64,000 bases of DNA. Source: Mycobacterium simiae. Its GTDB lineage: Bacteria; Actinomycetota; Actinomycetes; Mycobacteriales; Mycobacteriaceae. This document shows positions 8,606-19,269 of this stretch, piece by piece. Position numbers and translations under genes: made by a program. The notes below the pieces were generated by a model. The model had not been told where the DNA came from. It did not search any database and saw only the letters and a program-made list of their open reading frames with translations. The stretch's first letter is position 1, and each line of letters starts with the position of its first letter. The DNA lies in the NCBI RefSeq assembly GCF_010727605.1, contig NZ_AP022568.1, forward strand, positions 1,178,001-1,242,000, read 5' to 3'.

Positions 8606-8637
8606 CTGTGACGGGCAATAGACCCGGTTCGTCACAG
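8606..8637. promoter_or_regulatory. Inverted repeat in the nuo promoter region
   Basis: Perfect 8-bp arms CTGTGACG and CGTCACAG are separated by 16 bp, ending 58 bp before the nuoA start. It may be an operator for a dimeric regulator or a hairpin in the leader. The half-sites resemble the TGTGA of CRP-family sites, but the spacing is 10 bp too long for one CRP dimer. Confidence 0.4.
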
Positions 8638-8695
8638 CAGCCCAGTCGCCGCCTGGTCGCTTAGAGGCGGCCCAAACGACGGATCTTGGAGCGAG

Positions 8696-9073
8696 TTGAA
8701 CGTCTACATACCCATCCTGGTGCTAGGCGGAATCGCCACCGCCTTCGCTGTGGGCTCGGTCGGAATCGCGAGCATCGCCGGCCCGTCGCGGTACAACAAG
8801 TCGAAGCTGGCCGCCTACGAGTGTGGCATCGAGCCGACGGAGACCTCGGTCAGCGGCCCGCATGCCACGCCCGGGCAGCGGTTTCCGGTGAAGTACTACC
8901 TGACCGCGATGCTCTTCATCGTCTTCGACATTGAAATCGTTTTCCTCTACCCGTGGGCCGTCAGCTTTGACGCGTTAGGGGTGTTTGCCCTTGTGGAGAT
9001 GGTGGTGTTCATGCTCACGGTCTTCGTGGCCTACGCGTATGTGTGGCGTCGCGGCGGCCTGACGTGGGATTGA
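8696..9073 (+). CDS. nuoA: NADH-quinone oxidoreductase subunit A
   Basis: 125-residue membrane subunit of complex I with three predicted helices. The family segment [13 protein letters not shown] carries the conserved ECG loop that contacts the quinone site, and [12 protein letters not shown] marks helix 2. The TTG start was chosen because GGAG lies just upstream and the N-terminus then begins with the first membrane helix ([11 protein letters not shown]). It is the first gene of the 14-gene nuo operon; nuoB follows after 7 bp. The 232-bp upstream gap carries a terminator and an inverted repeat. Confidence 0.95.
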   Translation: MNVYIPILVLGGIATAFAVGSVGIASIAGPSRYNKSKLAAYECGIEPTETSVSGPHATPGQRFPVKYYLTAMLFIVFDIEIVFLYPWAVSFDALGVFALVEMVVFMLTVFVAYAYVWRRGGLTWD

Positions 9074-9080
9074 GGTAGAC

Positions 9081-9631
<551 letters not shown>

Positions 9632-9635
<4 letters not shown>

Positions 9636-10360
9636 GCTCCCCGGAGCAGGACCCGAGGGTAGCCGCCAGTGAGGTGGGCGGCGCGGTGCCGGCGGCAGGC
9701 GACGAAGTGATCAACGTGCGCCGCGGCATGTTCGGCGTCTCGGGGTCGGGTGACACCTCCGGATATGGACGGTTGGTGCGCGCGATCACGCTGCCCGGCA
9801 GCAGCCCCCGACCCTACGGCGGTTACTTCGACGAGGTGGTCGACCTGCTTGCCGACGCGCTCCAGGCCGACGGCATCGAGTTCGAGAACGCCATCGAGAA
9901 AGTCGTCGTCGACCGCAACGAGCTGACCCTGCACGTCGGCCGCGCGGCGCTGCCCAAGGTGGCGCAGCATCTTCGCGACCAGCCCGAACTGCGGTTCGAG
10001 ATGTGTCTGGGAGTCAGCGGCGTGCACTACCCGCACGAGCCGGGCCGCGAGCTGCACGCCGTCTACCCGCTCCAGTCGATCACCCACAACCGTCGTGTCC
10101 GGCTGGAAGTGTCTGCGCCGGACGATGATCCGCACATCCCGTCGCTATACGGCATCTACCCGACCAACGACTGGCACGAGCGCGAGACCTACGACTTCTT
10201 CGGCATCATCTTCGACGGGCATCCGTCGCTGACCCGCATTGAAATGCCCGACGACTGGCACGGCCACCCGCAGCGCAAGGACTACCCGCTCGGTGGCATT
10301 CCCGTCGAGTACAAGGGTGCACAGATACCCCCGCCCGACGAGCGGAGAGCGTACAACTAA
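9632..10360 (+). CDS. nuoC: NADH-quinone oxidoreductase subunit C
   Basis: 242-residue 30-kDa-type subunit of the peripheral arm, separate from NuoD (they are fused in E. coli). The signature [19 protein letters not shown] and the ending [15 protein letters not shown] are present near the C-terminus. The N-terminal 35 residues are a low-complexity extension typical of actinobacteria. The ATG at 9632 overlaps the nuoB stop by 4 bp; the TAA stop shares one base with the nuoD ATG. Confidence 0.96.
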
Positions 10361-11697
10361 TGAGCACAATCACTGATTCGACGCCCGATGGTGGCGCCGC
10401 GGAGATCCCTGAGCGGGTCGTGGTCGCCGGCGGACAGGACTGGGGCCAAGTCGTCGAAGCCGCACGCGCCGCGGATCCCGGTGAACGCATCGTCGTCAAC
10501 ATGGGACCGCAGCATCCCTCGACCCACGGGGTGCTGCGGCTGATCCTAGAGATCGAGGGCGAGACCGTCACCGAGGTGCGCTGCGGAATCGGTTATCTGC
10601 ACACCGGAATCGAGAAGAACCTCGAGTACCGCTACTGGGCGCAGGGCGTCACCTTCGTGACCCGGATGGATTACCTGTCACCGTTTTTCAACGAGACCGC
10701 CTACTGCCTGGGCGTGGAAAAGCTGCTCGGCATCACCGATGAGATTCCCGAGCGGGTCAACGTCATCCGCGTGATGATGATGGAGCTCAACCGGATTTCC
10801 TCGCATCTGGTGGCGTTGGCCACCGGCGGCATGGAATTGGGCGCCATGACGCCGATGTTCGTCGGGTTTCGCGGACGCGAGATTGTGCTGACCCTGTTCG
10901 AGAAGATCAGCGGTCTGCGGATGAACAGCGCCTATATCCGCCCCGGCGGTGTGGCGCAAGACCTGCCCCCCAACGCCGAAGCCGAGATCGCCGAAGCGCT
11001 CAAGGGTCTCAAGCAAGTGTTGAAGGAAATGGGCGATCTGCTCAACGAGAACGCCATCTGGAAAGCCCGCACCGAAGACGTCGGTTACCTCGACCTGACC
11101 GGGTGCATTGCGTTGGGCATCACCGGACCGATCCTGCGCGCCACCGGATTGCCGCACGACCTGCGCAAGAGCGAGCCGTACTGCGGATACCAGAATTACG
11201 AATTCGACGTGATCACCGCCGACACGTGTGATGCCTACGGGCGCTACATCATTCGCGTGAAGGAGATGTGGGAATCCGTCAAGATCGTCGAGCAGTGCCT
11301 GGACAAGTTGAAGCCGGGGCCAACGATGGTCGAGGATCGCAAGATCGCCTGGCCCGCCGACTTGAAGGTCGGCCCCGACGGAATGGGTAACTCGCCCGAG
11401 CACATCGCCAAGATCATGGGCGGTTCGATGGAAGCATTGATTCATCACTTCAAGCTGGTCACCGAGGGCATTCGGGTCCCCGCCGGCCAGGTCTACAGCG
11501 CGGTGGAATCGCCGCGCGGCGAGCTGGGTGTGCACATGGTCAGTGACGGCGGCACCCGGCCCTACCGGGTGCACTATCGGGATCCGTCGTTTACCAATCT
11601 GCAGTCGGTCGCCGCGATGTGCGAGGGCGGTTTGGTCGCCGACCTGATCACCGCCGTCGCCAGCATCGACCCCGTGATGGGCGGGGTGGACCGGTGA
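10360..11697 (+). CDS. nuoD: NADH-quinone oxidoreductase subunit D
   Basis: 445-residue 49-kDa subunit that forms the quinone pocket with NuoB. Seen: [20 protein letters not shown] near the N-terminus with the quinone-binding His, [10 protein letters not shown] and the C-terminal [16 protein letters not shown] / [15 protein letters not shown]. It descends from hydrogenase large subunits but lacks nickel ligands, as expected. Start and stop are coupled to nuoC (1 bp) and nuoE (4 bp, GTGA). Confidence 0.97.
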   Translation: MSTITDSTPDGGAAEIPERVVVAGGQDWGQVVEAARAADPGERIVVNMGPQHPSTHGVLRLILEIEGETVTEVRCGIGYLHTGIEKNLEYRYWAQGVTFVTRMDYLSPFFNETAYCLGVEKLLGITDEIPERVNVIRVMMMELNRISSHLVALATGGMELGAMTPMFVGFRGREIVLTLFEKISGLRMNSAYIRPGGVAQDLPPNAEAEIAEALKGLKQVLKEMGDLLNENAIWKARTEDVGYLDLTGCIALGITGPILRATGLPHDLRKSEPYCGYQNYEFDVITADTCDAYGRYIIRVKEMWESVKIVEQCLDKLKPGPTMVEDRKIAWPADLKVGPDGMGNSPEHIAKIMGGSMEALIHHFKLVTEGIRVPAGQVYSAVESPRGELGVHMVSDGGTRPYRVHYRDPSFTNLQSVAAMCEGGLVADLITAVASIDPVMGGVDR

Positions 11698-12476
11698 GCG
11701 AACCGAACGTAAGTGGCAGCGGCGAACGGGTCTTCCTGCGGCTGGGCCCGCCGCCGGAAGAACCCAACCAATTCGTGGTTGAGGGTGCCCCGCAGTCATA
11801 TTCGCCGGAGGTCCAAGCCCGGCTGGAGGTCGACGCCAAGGAAATCATCGGGCGCTACCCCAACAAGCGATCCGCCCTGCTGCCGTTGCTGCACCTGGTC
11901 CAGGCGCAAGACTCCTACCTGACGCCGGCCGGCCTCGAGTTCTGCGGCCGACAACTCGGCCTGACCGGCGCCGAGGTTTCGGCGGTCGCGAGTTTCTACA
12001 CCATGTACCGGCGCGGACCCACCGGGGATTACCTGGTCGGTGTCTGCACCAACACGCTGTGCGCGGTGATGGGCGGCGACGCGATATTCGACAGTCTCAA
12101 AGAGCATCTCGGTATCGGTAACGACGAGACGACCCAGGACGGGTCGGTCACGCTGCAGCACATCGAATGCAACGCCGCCTGCGATTTCGCGCCGGTGGTG
12201 ATGGTGAACTGGGAATTCTTCGACAACCAGACACCCGAATCGGCGCGTGATCTCGTTGACTCGTTGCGGGCCGGCAAGCCCGCGACGCCGACTCGCGGCG
12301 CACCGCTGTGCGTGTTCCGGGAGACGTCGCGCATCCTGGCCGGCCTGCCCGACGAACGGCCCGACCAAGGCCAGGGGGGCGCCGGGCCGGCCACGTTGGC
12401 CGGACTGCAGGTGGCCAAGGAGCACGGCATGAAGGCGCCGGACGCCCCAACGACGCCGACCGGGGAAGGAGACTGA
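11694..12476 (+). CDS. nuoE: NADH-quinone oxidoreductase subunit E
   Basis: 260-residue 24-kDa subunit of the NADH-oxidising module with the [2Fe-2S] cluster N1a. Ligand cysteines lie in [12 protein letters not shown] and [13 protein letters not shown]. Mycobacterial NuoE has a longer C-terminal tail than E. coli, seen here as a Pro/Gly-rich end after residue 200. The GTG at 11694 gives a 4-bp overlap with nuoD; the nuoF ATG shares the last base of the TGA stop. Confidence 0.96.
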   Translation: MSEPNVSGSGERVFLRLGPPPEEPNQFVVEGAPQSYSPEVQARLEVDAKEIIGRYPNKRSALLPLLHLVQAQDSYLTPAGLEFCGRQLGLTGAEVSAVASFYTMYRRGPTGDYLVGVCTNTLCAVMGGDAIFDSLKEHLGIGNDETTQDGSVTLQHIECNAACDFAPVVMVNWEFFDNQTPESARDLVDSLRAGKPATPTRGAPLCVFRETSRILAGLPDERPDQGQGGAGPATLAGLQVAKEHGMKAPDAPTTPTGEGD

Positions 12477-13819
12477 TGGCCGCCCCCACCGCGCCCAGCG
12501 ACCAGGCGACACCGCTGACCCCGGTGATCAGCCGGTACTGGGACGACCCCGAGTCGTGGACGTTGCAGACCTATTTGCGCCACGACGGTTACCAGGCGCT
12601 GAAAAAAGCGCTCGCCATGCCGCCCGACGACGTGATCGCCACGGTCAAAGACTCCGGCCTGCGTGGCCGCGGCGGCGCCGGCTTCTCGACCGGCACCAAA
12701 TGGTCGTTCATCCCGCAGGGCGACACCGGCGCGGCAGCCAAACCTCACTACCTGGTGGTCAACGCCGACGAGTCGGAACCCGGCACCTGCAAAGACATTC
12801 CGCTGATGCTGGCGACCCCGCACGTACTCGTCGAAGGCGTCATCATCGCCGCGTACGCCATTCGGGCCAGCCACGCCTTCATTTACGTGCGCGGTGAAGT
12901 CGTGCCGGTGCTGCGCCGCCTGCAGAACGCGGTGGCCGAGGCCTACGCCGCCGGCTACCTGGGCCGTGACATCGACGGGTCCGGTTTCGATCTCGAGCTG
13001 GTGGTGCACGCCGGCGCCGGAGCGTACATCTGCGGTGAGGAAACGGCGCTGCTGGACTCCCTGGAAGGCCGGCGCGGTCAGCCCCGGCTGCGCCCACCGT
13101 TTCCCGCGGTGGCTGGCCTATACGGCTGCCCCACGGTGATCAACAACGTGGAGACCATCGCCAGCGTCCCGTCGATCATCCTCAATGGAGTCGAATGGTT
13201 CCGGTCCATGGGCAGCGAGAAATCGCCTGGTTTCACCCTGTATTCGCTGTCCGGGCACGTCACCCGCCCCGGCCAGTACGAGGCCCCGCTGGGAATCACA
13301 TTGCGGGAGCTGCTCGCCTACGCCGGCGGGGTCCGCGCGGGGCATCGGCTGAAGTTTTGGACGCCTGGTGGCTCGTCCACCCCGCTGCTCACCGACGAAC
13401 ATCTGGACGTACCACTGGATTACGAGGGCGTGGGTGGCGTCGGATCGATGTTGGGCACCAAGGCACTGGAGATCTTCGACGAGACCACTTGCGTGGTGCG
13501 GGCGGTGCGGCGCTGGACCTACTTCTACAAACACGAGTCCTGCGGAAAATGCACACCGTGTCGTGAGGGCACCTTCTGGCTGGATCAGATTTACACACGG
13601 CTGGAAACCGGTCGTGGGACCCACGAGGATCTCGACAAACTGCTGGATATTTCGGACGCGATTCTCGGAAAGTCGTTCTGCGCGTTGGGCGACGGCGCGG
13701 CCAGCCCGGTGATGTCATCGATCAAGCATTTCCGCGATGAGTACATCGCCCACGTCGAGGGCGGCGGCTGTCCGTTCGACCCACGAGACGCCATGCTTAC
13801 CGCGAACGGAAAGGCCTGA
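12476..13819 (+). CDS. nuoF: NADH-quinone oxidoreductase subunit F
   Basis: 447-residue 51-kDa subunit, the entry point for electrons, binding FMN, NADH and the [4Fe-4S] cluster N3. Seen: GLRGRGGAGFSTGTKW (NADH/FMN loop), NADESEPGTCKD, GAGAYICGEETALLDSLEG (FMN site) and cysteine cluster ESCGKCTPCREG near the C-terminus. The ATG overlaps the nuoE stop by one base. It is followed not by nuoG directly but by two 53-bp repeat units. Confidence 0.97.
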   Translation: MAAPTAPSDQATPLTPVISRYWDDPESWTLQTYLRHDGYQALKKALAMPPDDVIATVKDSGLRGRGGAGFSTGTKWSFIPQGDTGAAAKPHYLVVNADESEPGTCKDIPLMLATPHVLVEGVIIAAYAIRASHAFIYVRGEVVPVLRRLQNAVAEAYAAGYLGRDIDGSGFDLELVVHAGAGAYICGEETALLDSLEGRRGQPRLRPPFPAVAGLYGCPTVINNVETIASVPSIILNGVEWFRSMGSEKSPGFTLYSLSGHVTRPGQYEAPLGITLRELLAYAGGVRAGHRLKFWTPGGSSTPLLTDEHLDVPLDYEGVGGVGSMLGTKALEIFDETTCVVRAVRRWTYFYKHESCGKCTPCREGTFWLDQIYTRLETGRGTHEDLDKLLDISDAILGKSFCALGDGAASPVMSSIKHFRDEYIAHVEGGGCPFDPRDAMLTANGKA

Positions 13820-13821
13820 AA

Positions 13822-13927
13822 GCGCCCATGACCCGCGCCGACGACGATGCAGAGCGAAGCGATGAGGAGGAGCGGCGCCCATGACCCGCGCCGACGACGA
13901 TGCAAAGCGAAGCGATGAGGAGGAGCG
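13822..13927 (+). repeat. Two tandem 53-bp MIRU-type repeat units
   Basis: Units at 13822-13874 and 13875-13927 begin GCGCCCATGACC and end GATGAGGAGGAGCG. They differ at one base (CAGAGC against CAAAGC). A third partial copy, GCGCCCATGAC, runs into the nuoG start. The core GACGATGCAGAGCGAAGCG with GATGAGGAGGAG matches my recollection of mycobacterial interspersed repetitive units, including the 53-bp class. Copy number may vary between strains. Confidence 0.85.
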
Positions 13928-13937
13928 GCGCCCATGA
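13828..13937 (+). other. Two coupled 18-codon mini-ORFs encoded by the repeats
   Basis: Each repeat unit encodes an 18-residue peptide beginning MTRADDDA and ending SDEEERRP: 13828-13884 and 13881-13937. Because the unit is 53 bp, each TGA overlaps the next ATG (ATGA) and the second overlaps the nuoG ATG at 13934. GAGGAGGAG in each unit lies at ribosome-site distance before the next ATG. The arrangement lets ribosomes pass from nuoF to nuoG; the peptides themselves probably have no function. Confidence 0.6.
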
Positions 13938-16354
13938 CTTCAGCGGCCAAAACGCAGACCGGTGGTGACGAGGCGACGCCGCCGGACATGGTCAACCTGA
14001 CCATCGACGGCGTCGAAGTCAGTGTCCCGAAGGGAACTCTGGTGATTCGCGCGGCCGAGTTGATGGGCATCCAGATTCCGCGGTTCTGCGACCACCCGCT
14101 GCTCGACCCGGTCGGGGCCTGCCGGCAGTGCCTGGTCGAGGTCGAGGGCCAGCGCAAGCCACTGGCGTCGTGCACCACCGTCTGCACCGACGACATGGTG
14201 GTGCGTACCCAGCTGACCTCCGAAGCCGCCGACAAGGCCCAACACGGCGTGATGGAACTACTGCTGATCAATCATCCGCTGGACTGCCCGATGTGCGACA
14301 AGGGCGGTGAATGCCCACTGCAAAACCAGGCGATGTCCAACGGCCGCACCGATTCTCGCTTCGAAGATGTCAAGCGCACCTTCGCCAAGCCGATCAATAT
14401 CTCCTCGCAGGTCCTGTTGGACCGAGAACGCTGCATCCTGTGCGCACGCTGCACGAGATTTTCCGAGCAGATCGCCGGTGACCCATTCATCGACATGCAG
14501 GAACGCGGCGCGCTCCAGCAGGTGGGCATCTACGCGAACGAGCCGTTCGACTCGTACTTCTCGGGCAACACGGTGCAGATCTGCCCCGTCGGCGCACTGA
14601 CCGGCGCCGCCTACCGCTTCCGGGCGCGCCCGTTCGACCTCGTCTCCAGCCCCAGTGTGTGCGAGCACTGCGCCGGCGGGTGCGCCGAGCGCACCGATCA
14701 CCGCCGCGGCAAAGTGCTGCGCCGCCTGGCCGGGGACGACCCCGAGGTCAACGAGGAATGGAACTGCGACAAGGGCCGGTGGGCGTTCCGATACGCCACC
14801 CAGCCCGACGTGCTCACCACTCCCCTGGTTCGGGACCCCGACGGCACGCTGCAGCCGGCGTCGTGGGCACACGCGATCGTGGTCGCCACCCGCGGGCTCG
14901 AGGCCGCCCGCGGGCGCACCGGCGTGCTCGTCGGCGGTCGGGCCACCTGGGAAGACGCCTACGCCTACGCCAAATTTGCGCGAATCGCGTTGGACACCAA
15001 CGACATCGACTTCCGCGCTCGCCCCTACTCGGCCGAAGAGACGGAGTTCCTGTCGGCGCGGATCGCGGGCCGACCGCTCACGGTCACCTACTCCGACCTG
15101 GAATCGGCGCCGGTGGTGCTGCTGGTCGGATTCGAGCCCGAGGACGAAGCTCCGATCGTGTTCCTGCGGCTGCGCAAAGCCGCCCGCAAGCGGGGCGTGC
15201 CGATCTACGCGGTCGCCCCCTTCGCCACCCGCGCGTTGCAGAAAATGTCGGGCCGATTGCTGCAAACCGCTCCGGGTGCCGAGCCGTCGACGTTGGACGG
15301 GCTGGCCACCGGCGAGGTCGGCGACCTGTTGTCGACGGCCGGGGCGGTCATCATGGTCGGCGAGCGAATGGCCACGGTGCCCGGCGGACTGTCCGCGGTC
15401 GCCCGGCTGGCCGATGCAACCGGGGCGCGTCTGGCGTGGGTGCCGCGACGCGCCGGGGAACGTGGCGCGCTGGAGGCCGGAGCCCTGCCCGGGTTGCTGC
15501 CCGGTGGTCGCCTCGTCACCGACGAGGCCGCCCGCGCACAGGTCGCTGCGGCGTGGAACGTCGACGAATTGCCTTCTGCGCCAGGGCGTGACGTCGACGG
15601 AATCCTGGCCGCCGCGACGGACGGAAGTTTGGGCGCTCTGCTGGTCGGCGGCATCGAGCCCGGCGACTTCGCCGCTCCCGACTCGGTACTGGCCGCGCTG
15701 GACGCCGCCCGCTTCGTCGTCAGCCTAGAACTGCGGCGCAGTGAGGTCACCGACCGCGCCGACGTGGTGTTCCCGGTCGCGCCGACGACGCAGAAGGCCG
15801 GCGCATTCGTCAACTGGGAGGGCCGGTTCCGGCCCTTCGAGGCCGCGCTGCGCGGCATCACCCGACAAGCCGCCCAATCCGACCATCAGATTCTCGACAC
15901 GCTGGCCGACGAGATGGGTGTTTACCTGGGTATGACCACCGTCGCCACCGCCCGCGAGGAGATCGCCGCGCTGGGTAACTGGGACGGTAAACGCGGAACC
16001 AGCCCGTCGGTGCAGGCACCCCAGCCGCCGCAGCCGGGCGCAGGAGAAGCCGTGCTGACCGGCTGGCGGCTGATGCTGGACAACGGCCGGCTGCAGGACG
16101 GCGAGCCGCATCTGGCCGGGACGGCGCGCAAGCCCGTGACTCGACTCTCGGCCGCTACGGCCGCCGAGATCGGTGCCGCCGCGGGGGACACGGTCACGGT
16201 GAGCACACCTCGCGGCTCGATCCGCTTGCCGCTGGACATCACTGACATGCCCGACCGGGTGGTGTGGTTGCCGCTGAACTCGCCCGGTTCGGCGGTCCAG
16301 CGGGACCTGGACGTCACCGCCGGCAGCATCGTGCGGATCGGAGTGGACCAATGA
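13934..16354 (+). CDS. nuoG: NADH-quinone oxidoreductase subunit G
   Basis: 806-residue 75-kDa subunit, the largest of the peripheral arm. It carries a [2Fe-2S] ferredoxin domain ([20 protein letters not shown]), the His-Cys3 [4Fe-4S] site ([17 protein letters not shown]), a second 4Fe site ([11 protein letters not shown] with ICPVGAL) and an extra cysteine set CEHCAGGC with NCDKGRW that fits the N7-type cluster of some bacteria. The rest is a molybdopterin-oxidoreductase-like domain without expected cofactor activity. The ATG is reached from the repeat mini-ORFs by an ATGA overlap; its stop overlaps nuoH. Confidence 0.96.
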   Translation: MTSAAKTQTGGDEATPPDMVNLTIDGVEVSVPKGTLVIRAAELMGIQIPRFCDHPLLDPVGACRQCLVEVEGQRKPLASCTTVCTDDMVVRTQLTSEAADKAQHGVMELLLINHPLDCPMCDKGGECPLQNQAMSNGRTDSRFEDVKRTFAKPINISSQVLLDRERCILCARCTRFSEQIAGDPFIDMQERGALQQVGIYANEPFDSYFSGNTVQICPVGALTGAAYRFRARPFDLVSSPSVCEHCAGGCAERTDHRRGKVLRRLAGDDPEVNEEWNCDKGRWAFRYATQPDVLTTPLVRDPDGTLQPASWAHAIVVATRGLEAARGRTGVLVGGRATWEDAYAYAKFARIALDTNDIDFRARPYSAEETEFLSARIAGRPLTVTYSDLESAPVVLLVGFEPEDEAPIVFLRLRKAARKRGVPIYAVAPFATRALQKMSGRLLQTAPGAEPSTLDGLATGEVGDLLSTAGAVIMVGERMATVPGGLSAVARLADATGARLAWVPRRAGERGALEAGALPGLLPGGRLVTDEAARAQVAAAWNVDELPSAPGRDVDGILAAATDGSLGALLVGGIEPGDFAAPDSVLAALDAARFVVSLELRRSEVTDRADVVFPVAPTTQKAGAFVNWEGRFRPFEAALRGITRQAAQSDHQILDTLADEMGVYLGMTTVATAREEIAALGNWDGKRGTSPSVQAPQPPQPGAGEAVLTGWRLMLDNGRLQDGEPHLAGTARKPVTRLSAATAAEIGAAAGDTVTVSTPRGSIRLPLDITDMPDRVVWLPLNSPGSAVQRDLDVTAGSIVRIGVDQ

Positions 16355-17622
16355 CATCCACCTTGACCGGCTTCGGCCACGACACCTGGTGGCTGGTGCT
16401 CGGTAAATCACTCGCCATATTCGTGTTCCTGATGCTCAACGTGCTGGTCGCGATTTTGCTCGAGCGCAAGATCCTCGGTTGGATGCAACGGCGGCCCGGC
16501 CCCAATCGGGCCGGACCGTGGGGGGTTCTGCAAAGCCTGGCCGACGGGATCAAGCTGGCCTTAAAGGAAAGCATCACCCCGGGCGGCGTCGACAAGTTCG
16601 TTTACTTTGCCGCGCCGGTTTTTTCGGTCATCCCGGCGTTTACCGCCTTCGCGTTCATCCCGTTCGGTCCTGAAGTATCGGTGTTCGGTCACCGCACCCC
16701 GCTGCAGTTGACCGACCTGCCGGTCGCGGTGCTGTTCATTCTGGGGCTGTCCGCGATCGGGGTGTACGGCATCGTGCTGGGCGGTTGGGCATCGGGATCG
16801 ACGTACCCGCTTTTGGGCGGGGTGCGCTCCACCGCCCAGGTAATCTCGTACGAGGTCGCGATGGGGTTGTCGTTCGCGGCGGTCTTCCTGTTCGCCGGCA
16901 CCATGTCGACGTCGGGCATCATCAAGGCGCAGGACGGCCTCTGGTACGTGTTCCTGCTGCTGCCGTCGTTCATCATCTATCTGATTTCGATGGTCGGCGA
17001 AACCAACCGCGCCCCTTTCGACTTGCCCGAGGCCGAAGGCGAACTGGTCGCCGGATTCCACACCGAATACTCGTCGCTGAAGTTCGCGATGTTCATGCTC
17101 GCCGAATACGTCAACATGATGACGGTCTCCTCGCTTGCGACCGTCCTGTTCTTCGGCGGTTGGCATGCGCCCTGGCCGCTCAACCTGTGGGAGGGCGCCA
17201 ATACCGGTTGGTGGCCGCTGATCTGGTTCACCGCCAAGATGTGGACCTTCCTGTTCATTTACATGTGGCTGCGGGCCTCGCTGCCACGGCTGCGGTACGA
17301 CCAGTTCATGGGCCTGGGCTGGAAGTTGCTGATCCCGGTCTCGCTGGTCTGGGTGTTGATCGCCGGCATCATCCGGTCGCTGCGCAACCAGGGTTACGCG
17401 CACTGGACGCCGCTGCTGGTGGTCTGCAGCATCGTCGTCTCCGTCGTCCTGATCTCGTTGCTCAGCAAGCCTTTCAAGGCACCCGCCGACCGCGCCTTGA
17501 AGCGTGAGCTGCGCAAGCAGCGCGACGCGCTGCCGCCGCCCGCGGCGTTTCCGACACCTCCCCTGCCGGGCAAGGTCTTGACGTCATCGGTCAGTGCCAG
17601 CAAGGAGAACGCGCATGGCTAA
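16351..17622 (+). CDS. nuoH: NADH-quinone oxidoreductase subunit H
   Basis: 423-residue membrane subunit at the joint between arms, with about eight helices, forming the quinone entry channel. Seen: [21 protein letters not shown] at the N-terminus, [20 protein letters not shown] and FFLGGW-type segment [11 protein letters not shown] 40-residue charged and Pro-rich C-terminal tail is actinobacterial. The ATG at 16351 overlaps the nuoG stop by 4 bp; the nuoI start lies 8 bp inside the 3' end. Confidence 0.96.
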   Translation: MTSTLTGFGHDTWWLVLGKSLAIFVFLMLNVLVAILLERKILGWMQRRPGPNRAGPWGVLQSLADGIKLALKESITPGGVDKFVYFAAPVFSVIPAFTAFAFIPFGPEVSVFGHRTPLQLTDLPVAVLFILGLSAIGVYGIVLGGWASGSTYPLLGGVRSTAQVISYEVAMGLSFAAVFLFAGTMSTSGIIKAQDGLWYVFLLLPSFIIYLISMVGETNRAPFDLPEAEGELVAGFHTEYSSLKFAMFMLAEYVNMMTVSSLATVLFFGGWHAPWPLNLWEGANTGWWPLIWFTAKMWTFLFIYMWLRASLPRLRYDQFMGLGWKLLIPVSLVWVLIAGIIRSLRNQGYAHWTPLLVVCSIVVSVVLISLLSKPFKAPADRALKRELRKQRDALPPPAAFPTPPLPGKVLTSSVSASKENAHG

Positions 17623-18172
17623 GTTCTTGGACGCCGTGGCCGGATTCGGCGTGACATTCGCGGCGATGTTCAAAAAGACTGTGACCGAGGAGTATCCGGA
17701 GAAGCCCGGGCCGGTCGCACCGCGCTACCACGGACGCCATCAACTCAACCGCTACCCCGACGGCCTGGAGAAGTGCATCGGCTGCGAACTATGCGCATGG
17801 GCCTGCCCGGCCGACGCCATCTACGTCGAGGGCGCCGACAACACCGAAGAGGCGAGGTATTCGCCGGGCGAGCGCTACGGCCGGGTCTATCAAATCAACT
17901 ATTTGCGGTGCATCGGATGCGGCCTGTGCATCGAAGCCTGCCCGACCCGCGCCCTGACGATGACCAACGACTATGAGATGGCCGACGACAATCGCGCCGA
18001 CCTGATCTACGAGAAGGACCGATTACTGGCGCCGCTGCTGCAAGACATGCTCGCGCCGCCGCATCCGAGAACCGAGGGCGCCACCGACAAGGACTACTAC
18101 CTCGGCAACGTCACCGCCCATGGCTTGAAGTCGGGCAGCCACGCCAAAGATGCGGCAGGAGAGCCGAAGTGA
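17615..18172 (+). CDS. nuoI: NADH-quinone oxidoreductase subunit I
   Basis: 185-residue ferredoxin-like subunit with two [4Fe-4S] clusters (N6a, N6b): [12 protein letters not shown] and [15 protein letters not shown] at 17615 was chosen over an in-frame upstream codon because CAAGGAG lies 8 bp before it and [15 protein letters not shown] is the usual N-terminal amphipathic start. It overlaps nuoH by 8 bp and nuoJ by 4 bp. Confidence 0.96.
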   Translation: MAKFLDAVAGFGVTFAAMFKKTVTEEYPEKPGPVAPRYHGRHQLNRYPDGLEKCIGCELCAWACPADAIYVEGADNTEEARYSPGERYGRVYQINYLRCIGCGLCIEACPTRALTMTNDYEMADDNRADLIYEKDRLLAPLLQDMLAPPHPRTEGATDKDYYLGNVTAHGLKSGSHAKDAAGEPK

Positions 18173-18963
18173 CCGCGATGACTGGGCACCTGCTCGCCAC
18201 CACGCTGGCGAGTGACACCATCGTGCGCACCTCGACCGGCGAAGCAGTTGCGTTCTGGCTGCTGGGTGCCTTGGCGCTGATCGGCGCGATCGGGGTGGTG
18301 ATGTCCGTCAACGCCGTGTACTCGGCGATGTTCCTGGCGATGACCATGATCGTCCTCGCCGTCTTCTACATGATTCAGGACGCCCTGTTTCTCGGTGTGG
18401 TGCAAGTCGTGGTCTACACCGGCGCGGTGATGATGCTGTTCCTGTTCGTGCTCATGCTGATCGGCGTGGACTCCGCGGAATCACTGAAGGAGACACTGCG
18501 CGGGCAGCGCATCGCCGCAGTGATCACCGGAGTCGGTTTCGGCGTCCTGCTGATCGCCGCTATTGGGAGCGTTGCCACCGGCGGCTTCGTCGGCCTGACC
18601 ACGGCCAACGCCAACGGCAACGTGGAAGGCCTGGCGGCACTGATCTTTTCGCGCTACCTGTGGGCATTCGAGTTGACCAGCGCGCTGCTGATCACCGCCG
18701 CGGTCGGGGCCATGGTGCTCGCGCACCGCGAACGTTTCGAACGCCGCAAGACACAGCGCGAACTGTCCGAAGAGCGGTTCCGCTCCGGTGGACGCCCCAC
18801 ACCGTTGCCCAACCCGGGCGTCTATGCACGCCGCAACGCGGTCGACGTGGCCGCGTTGTTGCCGGACGGCTCGTACTCACAGGAGTCGGTGTCGAGCTTG
18901 CTGCGCGCCCGCGCCGCGGACGGCACGACAACCCCGCAAGCCCTCAAAGGCGGTACTTCATGA
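18169..18963 (+). CDS. nuoJ: NADH-quinone oxidoreductase subunit J
   Basis: 264-residue membrane subunit with five predicted helices between about residues 20 and 185 and a long hydrophilic C-terminal tail typical of mycobacteria. [20 protein letters not shown] is the conserved helix 3 with its flexible segment. GTG at 18169 overlaps the nuoI stop; an ATG three codons later is possible. Confidence 0.95.
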   Translation: MTAMTGHLLATTLASDTIVRTSTGEAVAFWLLGALALIGAIGVVMSVNAVYSAMFLAMTMIVLAVFYMIQDALFLGVVQVVVYTGAVMMLFLFVLMLIGVDSAESLKETLRGQRIAAVITGVGFGVLLIAAIGSVATGGFVGLTTANANGNVEGLAALIFSRYLWAFELTSALLITAAVGAMVLAHRERFERRKTQRELSEERFRSGGRPTPLPNPGVYARRNAVDVAALLPDGSYSQESVSSLLRARAADGTTTPQALKGGTS

Positions 18964-19259
18964 ACCCGGCCAACTACCTGTACCTCTCGGCGCTGCTGTT
19001 CACGATCGGAGCCGCGGGTGTGCTGTTGCGGCGCAATGCCATCGTGATGTTCATGTGCGTCGAGCTGATGCTCAACGCCGTCAACCTGGCGTTCGTCACG
19101 TTCGCCCGCCTGCACGGCCACCTGGACGGGCAGATGATCGCGTTCTTCACGATGGTGGTGGCCGCGTGCGAGGTCGTCATCGGCCTGGCCATCATCATGA
19201 CGATTTTCCGTGCCCGCAAATCCGCGTCGGTCGACGACGCCAACCTCCTCAAAGGCTGA
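18960..19259 (+). CDS. nuoK: NADH-quinone oxidoreductase subunit K
   Basis: 99-residue three-helix subunit of the proton-pumping arm, MrpC-related. The conserved Glu residues lie in [15 protein letters not shown] and [11 protein letters not shown]. The ATG overlaps the nuoJ stop (ATGA). The C-terminal [15 protein letters not shown] is the usual family ending. Confidence 0.96.
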   Translation: MNPANYLYLSALLFTIGAAGVLLRRNAIVMFMCVELMLNAVNLAFVTFARLHGHLDGQMIAFFTMVVAACEVVIGLAIIMTIFRARKSASVDDANLLKG

Positions 19260-19269
19260 GAACGCCACA

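Noticed and set aside
8606..8637. Canonical CRP site upstream of nuoA
   Set aside because: TGTGA and TCACA are 20 bp apart where a CRP dimer needs 6.
10678..11799. 373-codon minus-strand frame across nuoD
   Set aside because: Shadow of nuoD; composition is not protein-like and nuoD motifs are intact on the plus strand.
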